This document shows, one piece after another, positions 47,199 to 57,634 of a DNA stretch of 64,000 bases. Under the pieces are notes generated by a model. The model was not told the origin of the DNA. It saw nothing but the letters and a program-made list of their open reading frames with translations, and did no database searches. The number at the start of each line of letters is the position of its first letter. Position 1 is the stretch's first letter. The stretch lies in assembly GCF_000143845.1 (NCBI RefSeq), contig NC_014363.1, positions 1,473,186 through 1,537,185 on the forward strand, read 5' to 3'. Source of the stretch: Olsenella uli DSM 7084 (GTDB lineage Bacteria; Actinomycetota; Coriobacteriia; Coriobacteriales; Atopobiaceae). The position numbers and the translations under genes were made by a program.

Positions 47199-49966
47199 CA
47201 CTTGGCCTCCGCCCAGTTGGCGCCGTAGGAGACGTCGGCCAGGAGGGGCACGCGCAACTCGCAGACGCCCTCCATGGTCTCCTTCACCAGCTTAGAGAGG
47301 ACCTCGATCTCGTCCTTGGGTACCTCGAAGTCCAACTCGTCGTGGATCTGCAGCACGAGCTTGGACCTAAGGCCCTCCTGCCGCAGGCGCTCGGCCACGC
47401 GCACCATCGCAAGCTTGATGATGTCGGCGGCCGTGCCCTGCATGGGGTGGTTCATGGCCGTTCGCTCGGCGAAGGAGCGCAGCTGGAAGTTGCGGGCGTT
47501 GATGTCCCTGATGTGACGCTTGCGACCATACATGGTGACGGCATAGCCCCGCTTGCGCGCGAAGTCGACGCTCTGGTCCAGGTACGCACGGACGCCGGGG
47601 TAGGCCTCGAAGTAGCGGTCGATCATCTCCTGGGCCTCCGCACGGCCGATCCTGAGCGAGGATGCCAGGCCAAAGGCCTGCTGTCCGTACACGATGCCAA
47701 AGTTGACGGCCTTCGCCCGACTGCGCAGCTGCGGCGTGACCTCCTCCACCGGCACCCCAAAGACGCGCGCGGCGGTCGCCGCATGGAAGTCTGCGCCCGA
47801 GTTGAAGGCGCCCACCAGGTGCCCGTCCGCCGAGAGGTGCGCCAGGAGGCGCAGCTCGATCTGGGAGTAGTCACACGCCAGGAAGACCGAGCCCTCCGGC
47901 ACGGTGAAGGCGGTCCGCACGCGATGGCCCAGTTCGGAACGTGTGGGGATGTTCTGCAGGTTGGGCGCGGAGCTCGAGAGGCGACCCGTCGCGGCCACGG
48001 TCTGGTTGAGAGTGGTGTGGATGCGCCCGTCGCGACGGATGTCGGCCGGCAGCGCGTCGAGGTAGGTGCTCTTGATCTTGGCACGCTCGCGGTAGTCCAG
48101 GATCATGCGCACGCGCCCGTCCTGCTGGGCAAGGTCCTCGAGGGTCTTGGCGTTGGTCGAATAGAAGCCCTTCTTGGTCCTCTTGAGCCCGAAGGTCGGC
48201 AGGCCCCACACGTCAAACAGCACGTGGGAGAGCTGCTGCGGCGAGTCCATGTTGAAGTCCTCGTCCGCGTCGGCCTTGATCGTGGCGACCATGCAATCGA
48301 TCTCGGAACCAAGCTCCCGCGACTGCTCGGCCAGCCTGCCCGCGTCGGCATGCAGCCCAGTGCGCTCCATCTGCAGCAGCACACGCAGAAGCGGCATCTC
48401 CAGGTCGCAGAACAACCCCTTCGAGCCATCCTCCTCGAGGCGCCTTGCCAGAAGCGGGCACAGGGCCCAAGCCCCCACGGCGTCGAGGGCGGCCTGGGGA
48501 AGCTCGTCGGTGGGCTCGGGCAGGGACATGTCCATCTCGCGCGACACGAGGTCGGCCACCGAGAAGGACGCGGCATCCGAGTCGAGGAGGTAGCCCGCCA
48601 CCGCGACGTCGAAGACGCGGCGGTGGTCGACGTCCGTGACGTCGAGGGCGGCCCTCTCAGCCGAATCGGACGGGTAGACCTGGTGGACGAGGGCCTTGAC
48701 ATCGTCTGAGGCGACCTTGCCCTCACGCACCAGGCGCACGATGGCAAGGGGGAGGTCGTCCCCGTCGAGGTGCGCGAGGCCCTTCTCGGACGCCAGCCAA
48801 AGAACGGGTCGCGGCTCCTCATCGAAGAGCGAGGCCTGGCCACGCTTCCGCTGCGGCAGCTCGATGGCGGCACCCACCCACTCCCCGGACGCAAGGGCGT
48901 CCTCGAGGAGGGCGCGGGCGTCGGCACCGCCGACTGGCTCGGAAACGGGGAGCGAGGGCTCGCTGGCAGCCATGGGGGCACTCCCCTCCCCCGCCCCCAT
49001 GCGAACCAGGCGCCTGATCATGCCCGTGAAGCCCAACGCCGAGAAGGCCGCGCTCACCTCGGCCGCATCGAAGGTCGGGAAGCGCGCGTCGTCGAAGTCG
49101 AACTCGATCGGCGCGTCGGTGCGGATGGTGGCCACCTTGCGGCTGAGCAGGGCGTCGTCCACATGGGCCCGCAGGCTCTCGCCCATCTTGCCCCTGACCT
49201 CGTCTGCGTGGGCGATGACCTCGTCGAGGCTGCCGTACTGCACGATGAGGGCGGCCGCCTTCTTGGGGCCGATGCCCGGCACGCCGGGGATGTTGTCCGA
49301 GCCGTCGCCCTTGAGGCCGTAGAAGTCGGGCACGAGGTCGGGTGTGATGCCGTGGTAGAGGTCGTCGACGGACTCCGGCGTCATGATGGCGACGTCGGAG
49401 ACGCCCTTCTTGGTGGAGACGATCTTCACGTTCTCGGTCGCGAGCTGGTACATGTCACGGTCACCCGTGAAGAGCAGCATCTCGTAGCCGGCGGCCTCCC
49501 CGCGGCGCGCGAGGGTGCCCAGGATGTCGTCGCCCTCCCAGCCGGCCAGCTCGACCACGGGCACGTCGAGCGCCCGCAGCAGGTCCTTGACCATGGGGAA
49601 CTGCTCGTGGAGGCTCTCGTCCATGGGCGGGCGCTGGGCCTTGTACTGGGGCAGCATGTCGATGCGAACCTGAGGCTTGCCCTTGTCGAAGGCACAGATG
49701 ACGCCATCGGGCGAGAACGAGTCGACGAGCTTGACGAGCATGTTGAAGAAGCCGAAGAGCGCATTGGTCGCCCGGCCGTCGGGCGCGCTCATGGGCTGGC
49801 GGATGGCGTGGAACGCGCGGTGCATCAGCGAGTTGCCGTCGATGACGGCGATGGTGCGGCGCGTCGGGGCAGCGGCTGACGCGGAGGCGCTGGGTGGTGC
49901 GGGCTCGCCGATCGGCATGCTGGCGGACACGGCGCTGGCGGATTCGGGCGTTGGCAGGTCTGGCAT
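47198..49966 (-). CDS. polA: DNA polymerase I
   Basis: This 922-aa repair and Okazaki-fragment polymerase has an N-terminal 5'-3' exonuclease domain (IAVIDGNSLMHRAFHA, GDRDMYQLATE, GLKGDGSDNIPGVPGIGPKKA). The central 3'-5' exonuclease fold lacks recognisable DxE catalytic residues, so proofreading is probably absent. The polymerase domain shows LACDYSQIELRLLAHLS, RAKAVNFGIVYGQ and LQIHDELDFEV. A low-complexity N-terminal stretch of about 40 residues precedes it. AAGGAG lies 9 nt before ATG 49966. Confidence 0.96.
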   Translation of the reverse strand: MPDLPTPESASAVSASMPIGEPAPPSASASAAAPTRRTIAVIDGNSLMHRAFHAIRQPMSAPDGRATNALFGFFNMLVKLVDSFSPDGVICAFDKGKPQVRIDMLPQYKAQRPPMDESLHEQFPMVKDLLRALDVPVVELAGWEGDDILGTLARRGEAAGYEMLLFTGDRDMYQLATENVKIVSTKKGVSDVAIMTPESVDDLYHGITPDLVPDFYGLKGDGSDNIPGVPGIGPKKAAALIVQYGSLDEVIAHADEVRGKMGESLRAHVDDALLSRKVATIRTDAPIEFDFDDARFPTFDAAEVSAAFSALGFTGMIRRLVRMGAGEGSAPMAASEPSLPVSEPVGGADARALLEDALASGEWVGAAIELPQRKRGQASLFDEEPRPVLWLASEKGLAHLDGDDLPLAIVRLVREGKVASDDVKALVHQVYPSDSAERAALDVTDVDHRRVFDVAVAGYLLDSDAASFSVADLVSREMDMSLPEPTDELPQAALDAVGAWALCPLLARRLEEDGSKGLFCDLEMPLLRVLLQMERTGLHADAGRLAEQSRELGSEIDCMVATIKADADEDFNMDSPQQLSHVLFDVWGLPTFGLKRTKKGFYSTNAKTLEDLAQQDGRVRMILDYRERAKIKSTYLDALPADIRRDGRIHTTLNQTVAATGRLSSSAPNLQNIPTRSELGHRVRTAFTVPEGSVFLACDYSQIELRLLAHLSADGHLVGAFNSGADFHAATAARVFGVPVEEVTPQLRSRAKAVNFGIVYGQQAFGLASSLRIGRAEAQEMIDRYFEAYPGVRAYLDQSVDFARKRGYAVTMYGRKRHIRDINARNFQLRSFAERTAMNHPMQGTAADIIKLAMVRVAERLRQEGLRSKLVLQIHDELDFEVPKDEIEVLSKLVKETMEGVCELRVPLLADVSYGANWAEAK

Positions 49967-50151
49967 GGGTGATGCTCCTTGTGAGGTCGCGTCCCGGCGA
50001 GGGATGCCCCCCGCATGTACGGTGCACCCCATTGTAGCGGGCGGGGGCGACGCGCGGCATCAGCCGCGCATTGCCCCAGGACGGACGTGCCGGGCACGAC
50101 CCCGGTGCCGTGGCATCCCTCCCCACCCGATCGATGCCGCTCTGGCGGCTG

Positions 50152-51660
50152 CTACCCCTCGGCCACCGCCTGCATGGCGACGGCGCCCAGGTAGTTGACT
50201 GGCTGGCAGAAGTTGGGCTGGAAGAGGAAGTCGAAGGCGGCCAGGTCGTCGATGGTGTTGTGGTTGTGGATGGCGATGGAGACGGCATTGGCGGCCTGGG
50301 AGACGTCGTGGGGACAGGCGAACTGCGCACCCTTGACCTCGCGCGTCGCGGGATCCCAGGTCAGGATACAGGTCACCGGCTCGGTGGTGAGCATGAAATC
50401 CGGGCGGTAGTCCTGCACGAGGGTGGTTGAGCGCAGGCGCATGCCCAGGGCCTCGGCGTGGCCCGCGGTCAGACCCGTTGCGGCAAGCGAGAGGCCATAG
50501 AGCTGCACGGCCGAGGTGGACTGGGTACCCCGATACGCCTGGGTGGGCGCTGCTATGTTGGCGCCGACAAGCAGGCCCTGGCGCACGGCGTTGGTTGCCA
50601 GCGGGATGTAGTCGGGCTTGCCCGTGGGGTTGTAGAGCACCGTCGCGCTGTCGCCCGCAGCAAGGACGTCTGGGCTCGACTCCGCCTCGGGCGTGCCGTC
50701 GGCAGCGAGGGGCGTGGCGCGCATGTACTCGTCCACCTTGATGGCGCCGTTTGGCAGCATGTCGAGCATGCCGGAGAAGAGGTCGGTGCGCGGGAGGAAG
50801 CCCGCCGCCATGATCAGGTAGTCCACGCGGCGCTCGCGTCCGCCCGAGACCACGGTGACACCGTCCGCATCGGCCGAGACGCGCTCGACCACCTGGCCCA
50901 GTGCCAGCTCGACGCCATGGGCCGCATAGGCCTCCTCGACGAGTTTGGTCACGTCGGCATCGAAGTTCTTGGCCAAGACGCGGCCGAGGCCATCGATGAG
51001 CGTGACCCTCGCCCCCATGAGGGAGATCTGCTCGGCCAGTTCGGCTCCGATGTAGCCGGCGCCCACCACGGCCACGGAGGCGGCCACGGCGACCTTTTCC
51101 TTGATGGCCCTGCCGTCGTCCCAGTTCTTGCAGCGCAGGACGCGTCCGATCCCGAGGCCTTCGGCCAAACCGGGGATGGGCGGAAGGACCGGCTTTGACC
51201 CCGTGGCCGCCACGATCTTGTCGAATGCCAGGGTGCCCGTCTCGCCCGAGTCGATGCCGCGCCAGGCGAGCGTCTTTGCGGCAAGATCGACGGACGTGAC
51301 ATCGCAGCGCATGTGCATGGTCGCGCCGAGCGAGGCCAGGGCCTCGGGGGACGAGTAGAACATGCGCCTGGGGTCGGAGACGTTGTTGCCCACCCAGAGC
51401 GCGATGCCGCAGGAGAGGAAGGAGAGGGTGTCATTGCGCTCGAACACATGGACCTGCCAGCTGGGATGCTGGGCCAGGATGGACTGGGTCGCGAAGGTGC
51501 CGGCATGGGTGCATCCCACGACCGCAACGACCTTCTGGTCGCATGCGGCGCGAGCGGACGAGGCGGCGGCGAGCGCGTCAGGGCTGGGGGCAGCGCCAGG
51601 CCCAAAGGCGGGCCTTGGGGTGGGACGGTCTGCGCGGATGTGGTCGGTGTGGTCGAACAT
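50152..51660 (-). CDS. nox: NADH oxidase / CoA-disulfide-reductase-like flavoprotein
   Basis: This 502-aa protein has FAD-binding VVAVVGCTHAGTFATQ, redox cysteine region TLSFLSCGIALWVGNN, NAD-binding VAVVGAGYIGAELAEQ, and a C-terminal FAD motif DVLAAGDSATV. The single redox Cys fits water-forming NADH oxidases, which remove oxygen and regenerate NAD in anaerobes. An N-terminal extension of about 40 residues is unusual. AGGAGGG precedes ATG 51660. Confidence 0.88.
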   Translation of the reverse strand: MFDHTDHIRADRPTPRPAFGPGAAPSPDALAAASSARAACDQKVVAVVGCTHAGTFATQSILAQHPSWQVHVFERNDTLSFLSCGIALWVGNNVSDPRRMFYSSPEALASLGATMHMRCDVTSVDLAAKTLAWRGIDSGETGTLAFDKIVAATGSKPVLPPIPGLAEGLGIGRVLRCKNWDDGRAIKEKVAVAASVAVVGAGYIGAELAEQISLMGARVTLIDGLGRVLAKNFDADVTKLVEEAYAAHGVELALGQVVERVSADADGVTVVSGGRERRVDYLIMAAGFLPRTDLFSGMLDMLPNGAIKVDEYMRATPLAADGTPEAESSPDVLAAGDSATVLYNPTGKPDYIPLATNAVRQGLLVGANIAAPTQAYRGTQSTSAVQLYGLSLAATGLTAGHAEALGMRLRSTTLVQDYRPDFMLTTEPVTCILTWDPATREVKGAQFACPHDVSQAANAVSIAIHNHNTIDDLAAFDFLFQPNFCQPVNYLGAVAMQAVAEG

Positions 51661-52115
51661 GGTGGGTTCCCTCCTGCTTGATGGCTGCGTGCTCTTGCTC
51701 GTGCCGCCGCCCGGCGACGGCGCGGCGTCGGCGGCGACGATGCTTCGCGCACGACGCCTGGGGTTCGGGGCCCGATTCACGAGCCGCAGTACCCCTCGCG
51801 GTCTTCGGCGCCAATTATGTTATTAAATCTATAGCAATTATGGAAGAGGGGACATGGGGAACGGGTGCGAGAGGAGCGCGAAGAGCGGCGCGACAGGCGC
51901 GTTGCTGGACATGCAGCCAGGTCAGGGGCTCATACGCCCTTCTCCGCAATCCAACGAACGGGATCCGTTGGTGCTGGGCCATGCGGTAGGCTGCCCGAGG
52001 GGCTACGTGAGGCGATGTGCGCGAAGGCCCCATGCGAGTCTCAATGCCTGGCCAAGTGTGCACAAGATGGCGAGCACCTCGAAATACCACGAGTCCAGAG
52101 ACAAGAGGGTGCGAT
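51661..52115. other. Divergent spacer between nox and glnN
   Basis: No gene is convincing. A strongly AT-rich block at about 51817-51845 (with TATAGCAATTATGG) is the best promoter candidate, probably for nox on the minus strand, but spacing of the hexamers is poor. Confidence 0.4.
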
Positions 52116-52211
52116 TGTGGCAGCATGGACTCGGTAGTGTGGCAGCATGGTCCCGGTATGCCGACTCAACGTTTTCTGTACTCAACGCCCTTTGCACTCA
52201 ACGCTTCTGTA
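52116..52211 (+). repeat. Tandem iteron-like repeats in the glnN leader
   Basis: TGTGGCAGCATGG(A/T)C followed by CGGTA forms a 22-bp unit twice in contact (52116-52137, 52138-52159). After four bases come three units of exactly 16 bp starting ACTCAACG (52164, 52180, 52196). They end 32 bp before the glnN start, between any promoter and the ribosome site or overlapping the promoter. Confidence 0.8.
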
Positions 52212-52243
52212 GTCTGGACACCCGGTAAGGAGAGAAAGCCCTC

Positions 52244-54334
52244 ATGGCAACAGACAAGGTATCCGAGGAATACGGCAGCCTGGTATTCACCGATGCGGAC
52301 ATGCAGCAGCGTCTGCCCAAGCCCACCTACAAGGAGCTGCGGCGCGTCATAGACGAGGGCAAGGACATCGACCTCGACATCGCCAACGAGGTCGCCCACG
52401 CCATGAAGGAGTGGGCGCTCGAGAAGGGCGCGACGCACTTCACCCACTGGTTCCAGCCCCTGACGGGCATCACCTCCGAGAAGCACGACAGCTTCATCAA
52501 CCCCAAGTCCGACGGCACCGTTCTCATGGCGTTCTCGGGCAAGGAGCTGGTGCAGGGGGAGCCCGATGCCTCCAGCTTCCCCAACGGCGGCCTGCGCGCC
52601 ACGTTCGAGGCCCGCGGCTACACCGTCTGGGACCCCATGAGCCCCGCCTTCATCAAGGACGAGGTGCTCTGCATCCCCACCGCCTTCATCAGCTACACGG
52701 GAGAGGCCCTGGACAAGAAGACCCCGCTCCTGCGTTCCGAGGTCGCCCTCGAGGAGCAGACGAAGCGTGTGCTGGCGCTCTTTGGCAAGGAGCCCCGTCG
52801 CGTCGTCACCACCTGCGGCCCCGAGCAGGAGTACTTTCTGATCCAGGAGGACGACTACAAGGCCCGCCCCGACCTCATCCTCTGCGGCCGCACGCTCTTT
52901 GGTTGCGAGCCCGCCAAGGGCCAGGAGCTTGAGGAGCACTACTTCGGCGCCATCCGACCCTCGGTCAACGCCTTCATGAAGGAGGTCGACGACGAACTCT
53001 GGAAGCTTGGCATTCCCGTGCGCACCAAGCACAACGAGGTGGCCCCCTGCCAGCACGAGCTTGCGCCCATCTTCGAGCAGGGGCCTCTCGCGATCGATGA
53101 CAACCTGCTCACCATGGAAAAGCTCAAGCTCCTGGCAACCCACTACGGCCTGGCCTGCCTGGAGCACGAGAAGCCCTTCGAGTACGTGAACGGGTCTGGC
53201 AAGCACGACAACTGGTCCTTGTCCGCCGACGGCGAGAACCTCCTCGAGCCAGGAGACGACCCCGAGGACAACCTGCAGTTCCTGGTGTTCCTCGCCTTCC
53301 TGGTCGCTGCCGTCGACGACCATGCCGACCTGCTGCGCGCAAGCGTCGCCTCGGCGGGGAACGACCATCGCCTGGGCGCCAACGAGGCGCCCCCCGCCAT
53401 CATCTCTGTCTTCCTGGGCGACGCCCTCACGCCGGTCGTCGAGGCGCTCATCAAGAAGGAGCACGCAGAGTCCCACGACCGCGAGCGCGTCGACCTGGGC
53501 GTCCCCGCGCTGCCCGACATCCTGCGAGACAACACCGACCGCAACCGCACGAGCCCCTTCGCCTTCACCGGCAACAAGTTCGAGTTCCGCATGTGTGGCA
53601 GCCAGCAGAACCTCTCGGACCCCAACATCATCCTCAACACCGCCGTGGCCGAGCAGTGCGACCGCTTCTGCAGCTACGTCGAGACCCACGGCGATCTCGA
53701 GTTCATGGCGGCGGCCCTGCAGTTCGTGCGCCACACCTTCCGCGACCACCAGCGCATCCTCTTCGACGGCAACGGCTACTCGCAGGCATGGGAGCAGGAG
53801 GCCGAGGGGCGTGGCCTGCTCAACAACAAGACCACTCCAGACGCGCTGCCTTGCATGGTCGATCCCAAGAACATCGCCTTCCTCGAGAGGTACGGCGTCC
53901 TGACCGAGACCGAGACGCGCGCCCGCTACGTGGCTCAGGCCGAACAGTACGCCAAGCTCATCAACATCGAGGCCAACACCATGGTGTACATGGTGCGCCA
54001 TATGTACCTGCCGGCGCTCTTCGACTACTCGGGCGACATCGCGACCTCCGTCGCCACCAAGGCCGAGATCGGCATCGAGAGCAGGGCCGAGAGGGAGGTC
54101 GTCACCACGCTCACGGGCGGCATCAACGAGATCTACTCCGCCGTGGCCGCCCTCGACGAGGACAACAGGCATGCGCAGTCCATCGAGGACTGTCGCGAGC
54201 AGGACGACTACTATCGTGACAGCGTCATCCCCAAGATGGTGACCCTGCGGGCGGCCGTCGATGCGATGGAGATGATCTGTGGCACCGACTACTGGCCCGT
54301 CCCCAGCTACAACAAGATGCTCTTCTACGTGTAG
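52244..54334 (+). CDS. glnN: Glutamine synthetase type III (GlnN)
   Basis: This 696-aa enzyme makes glutamine from glutamate, ammonia and ATP. Its length and the type III blocks [85 protein letters not shown] and [14 protein letters not shown] are clear. AAGGAG precedes ATG 52244. Short iteron-like repeats in the leader may mediate nitrogen control. Confidence 0.96.
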   Translation: MATDKVSEEYGSLVFTDADMQQRLPKPTYKELRRVIDEGKDIDLDIANEVAHAMKEWALEKGATHFTHWFQPLTGITSEKHDSFINPKSDGTVLMAFSGKELVQGEPDASSFPNGGLRATFEARGYTVWDPMSPAFIKDEVLCIPTAFISYTGEALDKKTPLLRSEVALEEQTKRVLALFGKEPRRVVTTCGPEQEYFLIQEDDYKARPDLILCGRTLFGCEPAKGQELEEHYFGAIRPSVNAFMKEVDDELWKLGIPVRTKHNEVAPCQHELAPIFEQGPLAIDDNLLTMEKLKLLATHYGLACLEHEKPFEYVNGSGKHDNWSLSADGENLLEPGDDPEDNLQFLVFLAFLVAAVDDHADLLRASVASAGNDHRLGANEAPPAIISVFLGDALTPVVEALIKKEHAESHDRERVDLGVPALPDILRDNTDRNRTSPFAFTGNKFEFRMCGSQQNLSDPNIILNTAVAEQCDRFCSYVETHGDLEFMAAALQFVRHTFRDHQRILFDGNGYSQAWEQEAEGRGLLNNKTTPDALPCMVDPKNIAFLERYGVLTETETRARYVAQAEQYAKLINIEANTMVYMVRHMYLPALFDYSGDIATSVATKAEIGIESRAEREVVTTLTGGINEIYSAVAALDEDNRHAQSIEDCREQDDYYRDSVIPKMVTLRAAVDAMEMICGTDYWPVPSYNKMLFYV

Positions 54335-54415
54335 GGGAGGCGCAGGGGCACCGTACGGCGCGAATGGGCTACCCTAGGGGGAGCATCCGCATAGACAAGG
54401 ACGTCTGGGGGGATC

Positions 54416-55345
54416 ATGCCCGCTCTCATCACGCACCACCTGTTTGGCGAGGAGGCAGTCTCGCTCCTGCCCGAGGGCATCGTCTCGAACCAGGAGGAGA
54501 TGCTCTCGTTCCTATTGGGGAACCAGGGCCCCGACCCGCTCTTTGCGTGCTTCTCCACACGACCGGATGTGGCACGCGCCTGCCACCAGCTGGCGCACGC
54601 CATGCATAGGTCCCAGGTAACCGAGGCCCTCCTGGCGTTGCGCGACGCGGTGAGTCACCTGCCCGAACGGGACAAGACCATCGGTCGCGCCTTCGCCCTG
54701 GGCATGCTGGGCCACTACCTGTTGGACAGCACGGCCCACCCGTTCGTCTACGCGCAGCAGAATGCCATCTGCGAGGCGGGCGTAGGGCTGGAGGATGCGG
54801 GTGGCGACGTTCATGCCGTGATCGAGAGCGACATCGACTCCTGGCTCCTGTGGGCCTACCGTCACCAGACCGTCTCCGAACACCCCGTCTCGCTCAACCT
54901 CGCACGCACCGGTCGCATCGAGCGCGTGGCCGGTGCGATGGTCGCCCAGGTCGCCTGGCAGGTCTTCGACCTCTCGATCCCCGCCAACGCCTACGGCGGG
55001 GCCGTAGGCGACTACGAGCTCGTCTACCGGGTCATCGATGACGGCAGCGGACTGAGGACGGATGCCATCGCGCTGGTCGAGCGCATCTTCCGCTCGCACT
55101 CGCGCGCACAGGCGCTGGCTCACCACGACACCACGAGCGACGCTTGCGCCGCAGCAAACCTCTCGCACCACGAGTGGCATGACCCCTACACGGGCGCCCC
55201 GAGCAGCGAGAGCTTCCCTGACCTGTTCTTCTCGGCCCTGGACCGCTGGGAGGCCATGGCCGAGAGCTACGTGAAGGGCGACGCCCGCGCGCTGCGTGCC
55301 GTCACGGGCAAGCGCAATTACGACGGGGAGCCCACGAGCGAGTAG
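54416..55345 (+). CDS. Zinc-dependent phospholipase C-like protein
   Basis: This 309-aa protein has the PF00882-type layout: ALITHHLFGEEA at the N-terminus, NQGPDPLFA, ALGMLGHYLLDSTAHPFVY, and VIESDIDSWLL, with His and Asp residues positioned as zinc ligands. No signal peptide is visible, so it is probably intracellular, unlike classical secreted enzymes. Substrate unknown. Start ATG 54416, with GGGGGG just upstream. Confidence 0.8.
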   Translation: MPALITHHLFGEEAVSLLPEGIVSNQEEMLSFLLGNQGPDPLFACFSTRPDVARACHQLAHAMHRSQVTEALLALRDAVSHLPERDKTIGRAFALGMLGHYLLDSTAHPFVYAQQNAICEAGVGLEDAGGDVHAVIESDIDSWLLWAYRHQTVSEHPVSLNLARTGRIERVAGAMVAQVAWQVFDLSIPANAYGGAVGDYELVYRVIDDGSGLRTDAIALVERIFRSHSRAQALAHHDTTSDACAAANLSHHEWHDPYTGAPSSESFPDLFFSALDRWEAMAESYVKGDARALRAVTGKRNYDGEPTSE

Positions 55346-55367
55346 CCCGGCCTCCGTCGCCGGGAGA

Positions 55368-55610
55368 CTAGTCCTCCCATGGCTCCATCTCGTCTTCCAT
55401 CTCTTCGACCATCCGACGGACGCGAGCGAGGTAGTCTGTCGTGGTGAAGGCCTCACCACACTCCTGGGCCGCCTCGGCCGGCGCGGCCTCGCGCACCACA
55501 CGCACGAGCGACGTGATCAGCGGGATGAGCACGACCGTGAGCGCCGACGACGCACGTGAGGTCCCTGCGCACCATACGTAACACTCGGCTATCATGCGAG
55601 GGGAGCCCAT
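55368..55610 (-). CDS. Hypothetical 80-aa single-pass membrane protein
   Basis: The frame has strong third-position GC and a ribosome site GGAAGGGG directly before ATG 55610. It encodes one hydrophobic segment (about residues 23-40, LTVVLIPLITSLVRVV) and an acidic C-terminus (VEEMEDEMEPWED). No family recognised. It diverges from the next gene by 39 bp. The start could lie further in. Confidence 0.5.
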   Translation of the reverse strand: MGSPRMIAECYVWCAGTSRASSALTVVLIPLITSLVRVVREAAPAEAAQECGEAFTTTDYLARVRRMVEEMEDEMEPWED

Positions 55611-55649
55611 CCCCTTCCCCGAAGCAACGTCCCGACCGAGGGAGACCCG

Positions 55650-56615
55650 ATGTCACACGCGCTCCAGAGGGTGCGCCGCACCCAGACCCAAGTCATCCTC
55701 CACGTCGTCTCGATCGTCCTCACCATACTCAGCCTCATCGTCGGCCTGATCGGGATCGGCGTCGTGGGGGCCTGGTTCGCCGGCGGGGCAGGCCTCGTCG
55801 ACACCGACCAGTCGACGCTCACCGGCGGGCTGCTCACCTTCGCCGCCGCCGTGCTGGTGCTGGTCACGGGCGTGCTCGGCATCATCTCCAGCGAGGACTA
55901 CTCCAAGGTGGGTCCGTATCGCGGCCTCTGCTACTCCGTGAGCCTGCTGATACTGCTCGTGCTGATCTATGGTTGGGCAAACGGAACGTTTTTGCTGTTC
56001 AACCCCCTGGTCCTGATGGCAACTACCATCTATGTGCTCATATGCTCGACCCTGGCCGACAGGGTGCAGAGCGAGTACGACCTGGGCATCAAAGGCAAGC
56101 TCATCACCCGCGACGCCACGCAACGCACGCTGCACTTCCTCGCAAGCATCATCACCATCGAGGGCGTCATGTACCTCGTCGCGGGAGGCGTCGCCTACTA
56201 TGTCCTCGATCAGCACCTCCTTGGTCCCGATGCGCAAGGGGGCGCCGTCGGCCTGCTGGGGCTGGTCAATCCTGGTGGCACGCTCACGCTCGAGACGCCT
56301 ACCGCGATAGCCCTGGCCATCGTCGCGCTGGGCATCCTTCGCCTGATGGTGGGCCTCTTGGGCATCCGAGGATCCAACCATCCCCAGAGGGTCGCCCCCT
56401 TCCTGGCGGTGTGCCTGGCCGTCTCCGCCATACAGGTGTTGTCGTTCGTGGCTTCCGTGGCCCGTGCGGGACTGGGGGGCGCCAACTACGCCGAGACCCT
56501 GCTGTCGCTGCTGCTGTACGGCACCTGCGCCCGCCTGTCCCTGCGCATACGCCAGGGCAGGGGCGCGTCCGGGGCGTCTCCCGCACGGCAGGGCTTCCCG
56601 ACGCACCAGGCGTGA
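55650..56615 (+). CDS. Polytopic membrane protein of unknown function
   Basis: This 321-aa protein has about eight hydrophobic segments, in two blocks separated by a polar loop near residues 140-165 (VQSEYDLGIKGKLITRDAT), and a basic C-terminal tail. No family recognised; possibly a coriobacterial conserved membrane protein. GAGGGAG precedes ATG 55650. Confidence 0.75.
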   Translation: MSHALQRVRRTQTQVILHVVSIVLTILSLIVGLIGIGVVGAWFAGGAGLVDTDQSTLTGGLLTFAAAVLVLVTGVLGIISSEDYSKVGPYRGLCYSVSLLILLVLIYGWANGTFLLFNPLVLMATTIYVLICSTLADRVQSEYDLGIKGKLITRDATQRTLHFLASIITIEGVMYLVAGGVAYYVLDQHLLGPDAQGGAVGLLGLVNPGGTLTLETPTAIALAIVALGILRLMVGLLGIRGSNHPQRVAPFLAVCLAVSAIQVLSFVASVARAGLGGANYAETLLSLLLYGTCARLSLRIRQGRGASGASPARQGFPTHQA

Positions 56616-56668
56616 CCCACACGCCCGCGTGCCCCGTCGTCGGCGTCCATGCGACTCCCCGACGCGCG

Positions 56669-57607
56669 CTAGCTGCGGTTCCCGTCAAACTCGTCCCGCT
56701 CGTCCAGCCAGGCTCGCAGGAGGGAGACGTAGCGTTCGTGATCATCGGCGTAGCACATATGCCGACAACCCTCGAGGAGCTCCCAGCGAGCGTTGGGCAG
56801 CGCGTCGAACATGGTCTTGGCGATGAGCGGGGTGCAGAGGTCGTCCGTTCCGCTGATGATGAGCGCGGGCGTCTGTATGTCAGGGAGCCGATCCGTCACG
56901 TCCCATTGTGAAAGGGTGCCCGTGGGCATGAGCTCGTTGGGGCCCCAGGCCACCGCATAGGACTCGGCTCCCGAGCGCTTGGGCCTGCGCAGGCACTCGG
57001 GCGCGTCGGGCCCGTAGCTGAGGTCGGCGCAGTGGAGCCCCATGTAGTGGTCGATGGCACGCTGGTAGGCTGCACCGGAGAAGTCGCCCGTCCCCTCGGC
57101 CTCCCTCAGGGCGGCCCACTCGTCCGCAGGAAGCTGGCGTGCCATGCGATGCTGCTCGCGGCCCCAGAGCTGTGAGGACGGCAACGTGCTCGACAGGACG
57201 ACCGAGCACGCGCCACGGTCCGCCCCCACCGTGGCGACGTGGCGCGTGAGGTAGGTCAGGGCGAGCATGCCTCCCCACGACTGGCCCAGCAGATGAAAGC
57301 GCCTGAGATTCAGCCATGCCACCAGGGCCTCGAGCTCCCCCAGCCAGGTCTCGACATCCCAGAGTTCCGGATGGCCCTCCAAGTAGGACTTGCCGCAGCC
57401 AATCTGGTCGTAGGAGACGATCGCCCGGCCGTCGTCGGCGACGCAATCGAGCAGCTCCATGTAGTTATGTGTGGAGCCCGGTCCCCCGTGGAGGGTGACG
57501 AGCGGCACCCTGCCTGACGCGAGCGACTCCTCGAGGTCGCCCACCACACGGTAGTACGTCCTGTGTCCCAGGTATGGCAGATACCCCTCGAACACCGCTG
57601 GCATCAT
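56669..57607 (-). CDS. pip: Proline iminopeptidase (alpha/beta hydrolase)
   Basis: This 312-aa S33 peptidase releases N-terminal proline. Oxyanion motif LHGGPGSTHNYMELL, nucleophile GQSWGGMLAL, acid region LIISGTDDLCTP and a final His (GCRHMCYADDHE) form the triad. The start is ATG 57607 (or the next codon) behind AAGGGA. It ends convergently with the membrane gene before it. Confidence 0.92.
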   Translation of the reverse strand: MMPAVFEGYLPYLGHRTYYRVVGDLEESLASGRVPLVTLHGGPGSTHNYMELLDCVADDGRAIVSYDQIGCGKSYLEGHPELWDVETWLGELEALVAWLNLRRFHLLGQSWGGMLALTYLTRHVATVGADRGACSVVLSSTLPSSQLWGREQHRMARQLPADEWAALREAEGTGDFSGAAYQRAIDHYMGLHCADLSYGPDAPECLRRPKRSGAESYAVAWGPNELMPTGTLSQWDVTDRLPDIQTPALIISGTDDLCTPLIAKTMFDALPNARWELLEGCRHMCYADDHERYVSLLRAWLDERDEFDGNRS

Positions 57608-57634
57608 GGGATCCCTTCCTCCGGGCCCCTGCGG

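Noticed and set aside
52166-54172. 668-aa minus-strand frame opposite glnN
   Set aside because: It has no ribosome site or family motif and mirrors glutamine synthetase codons; a shadow frame.
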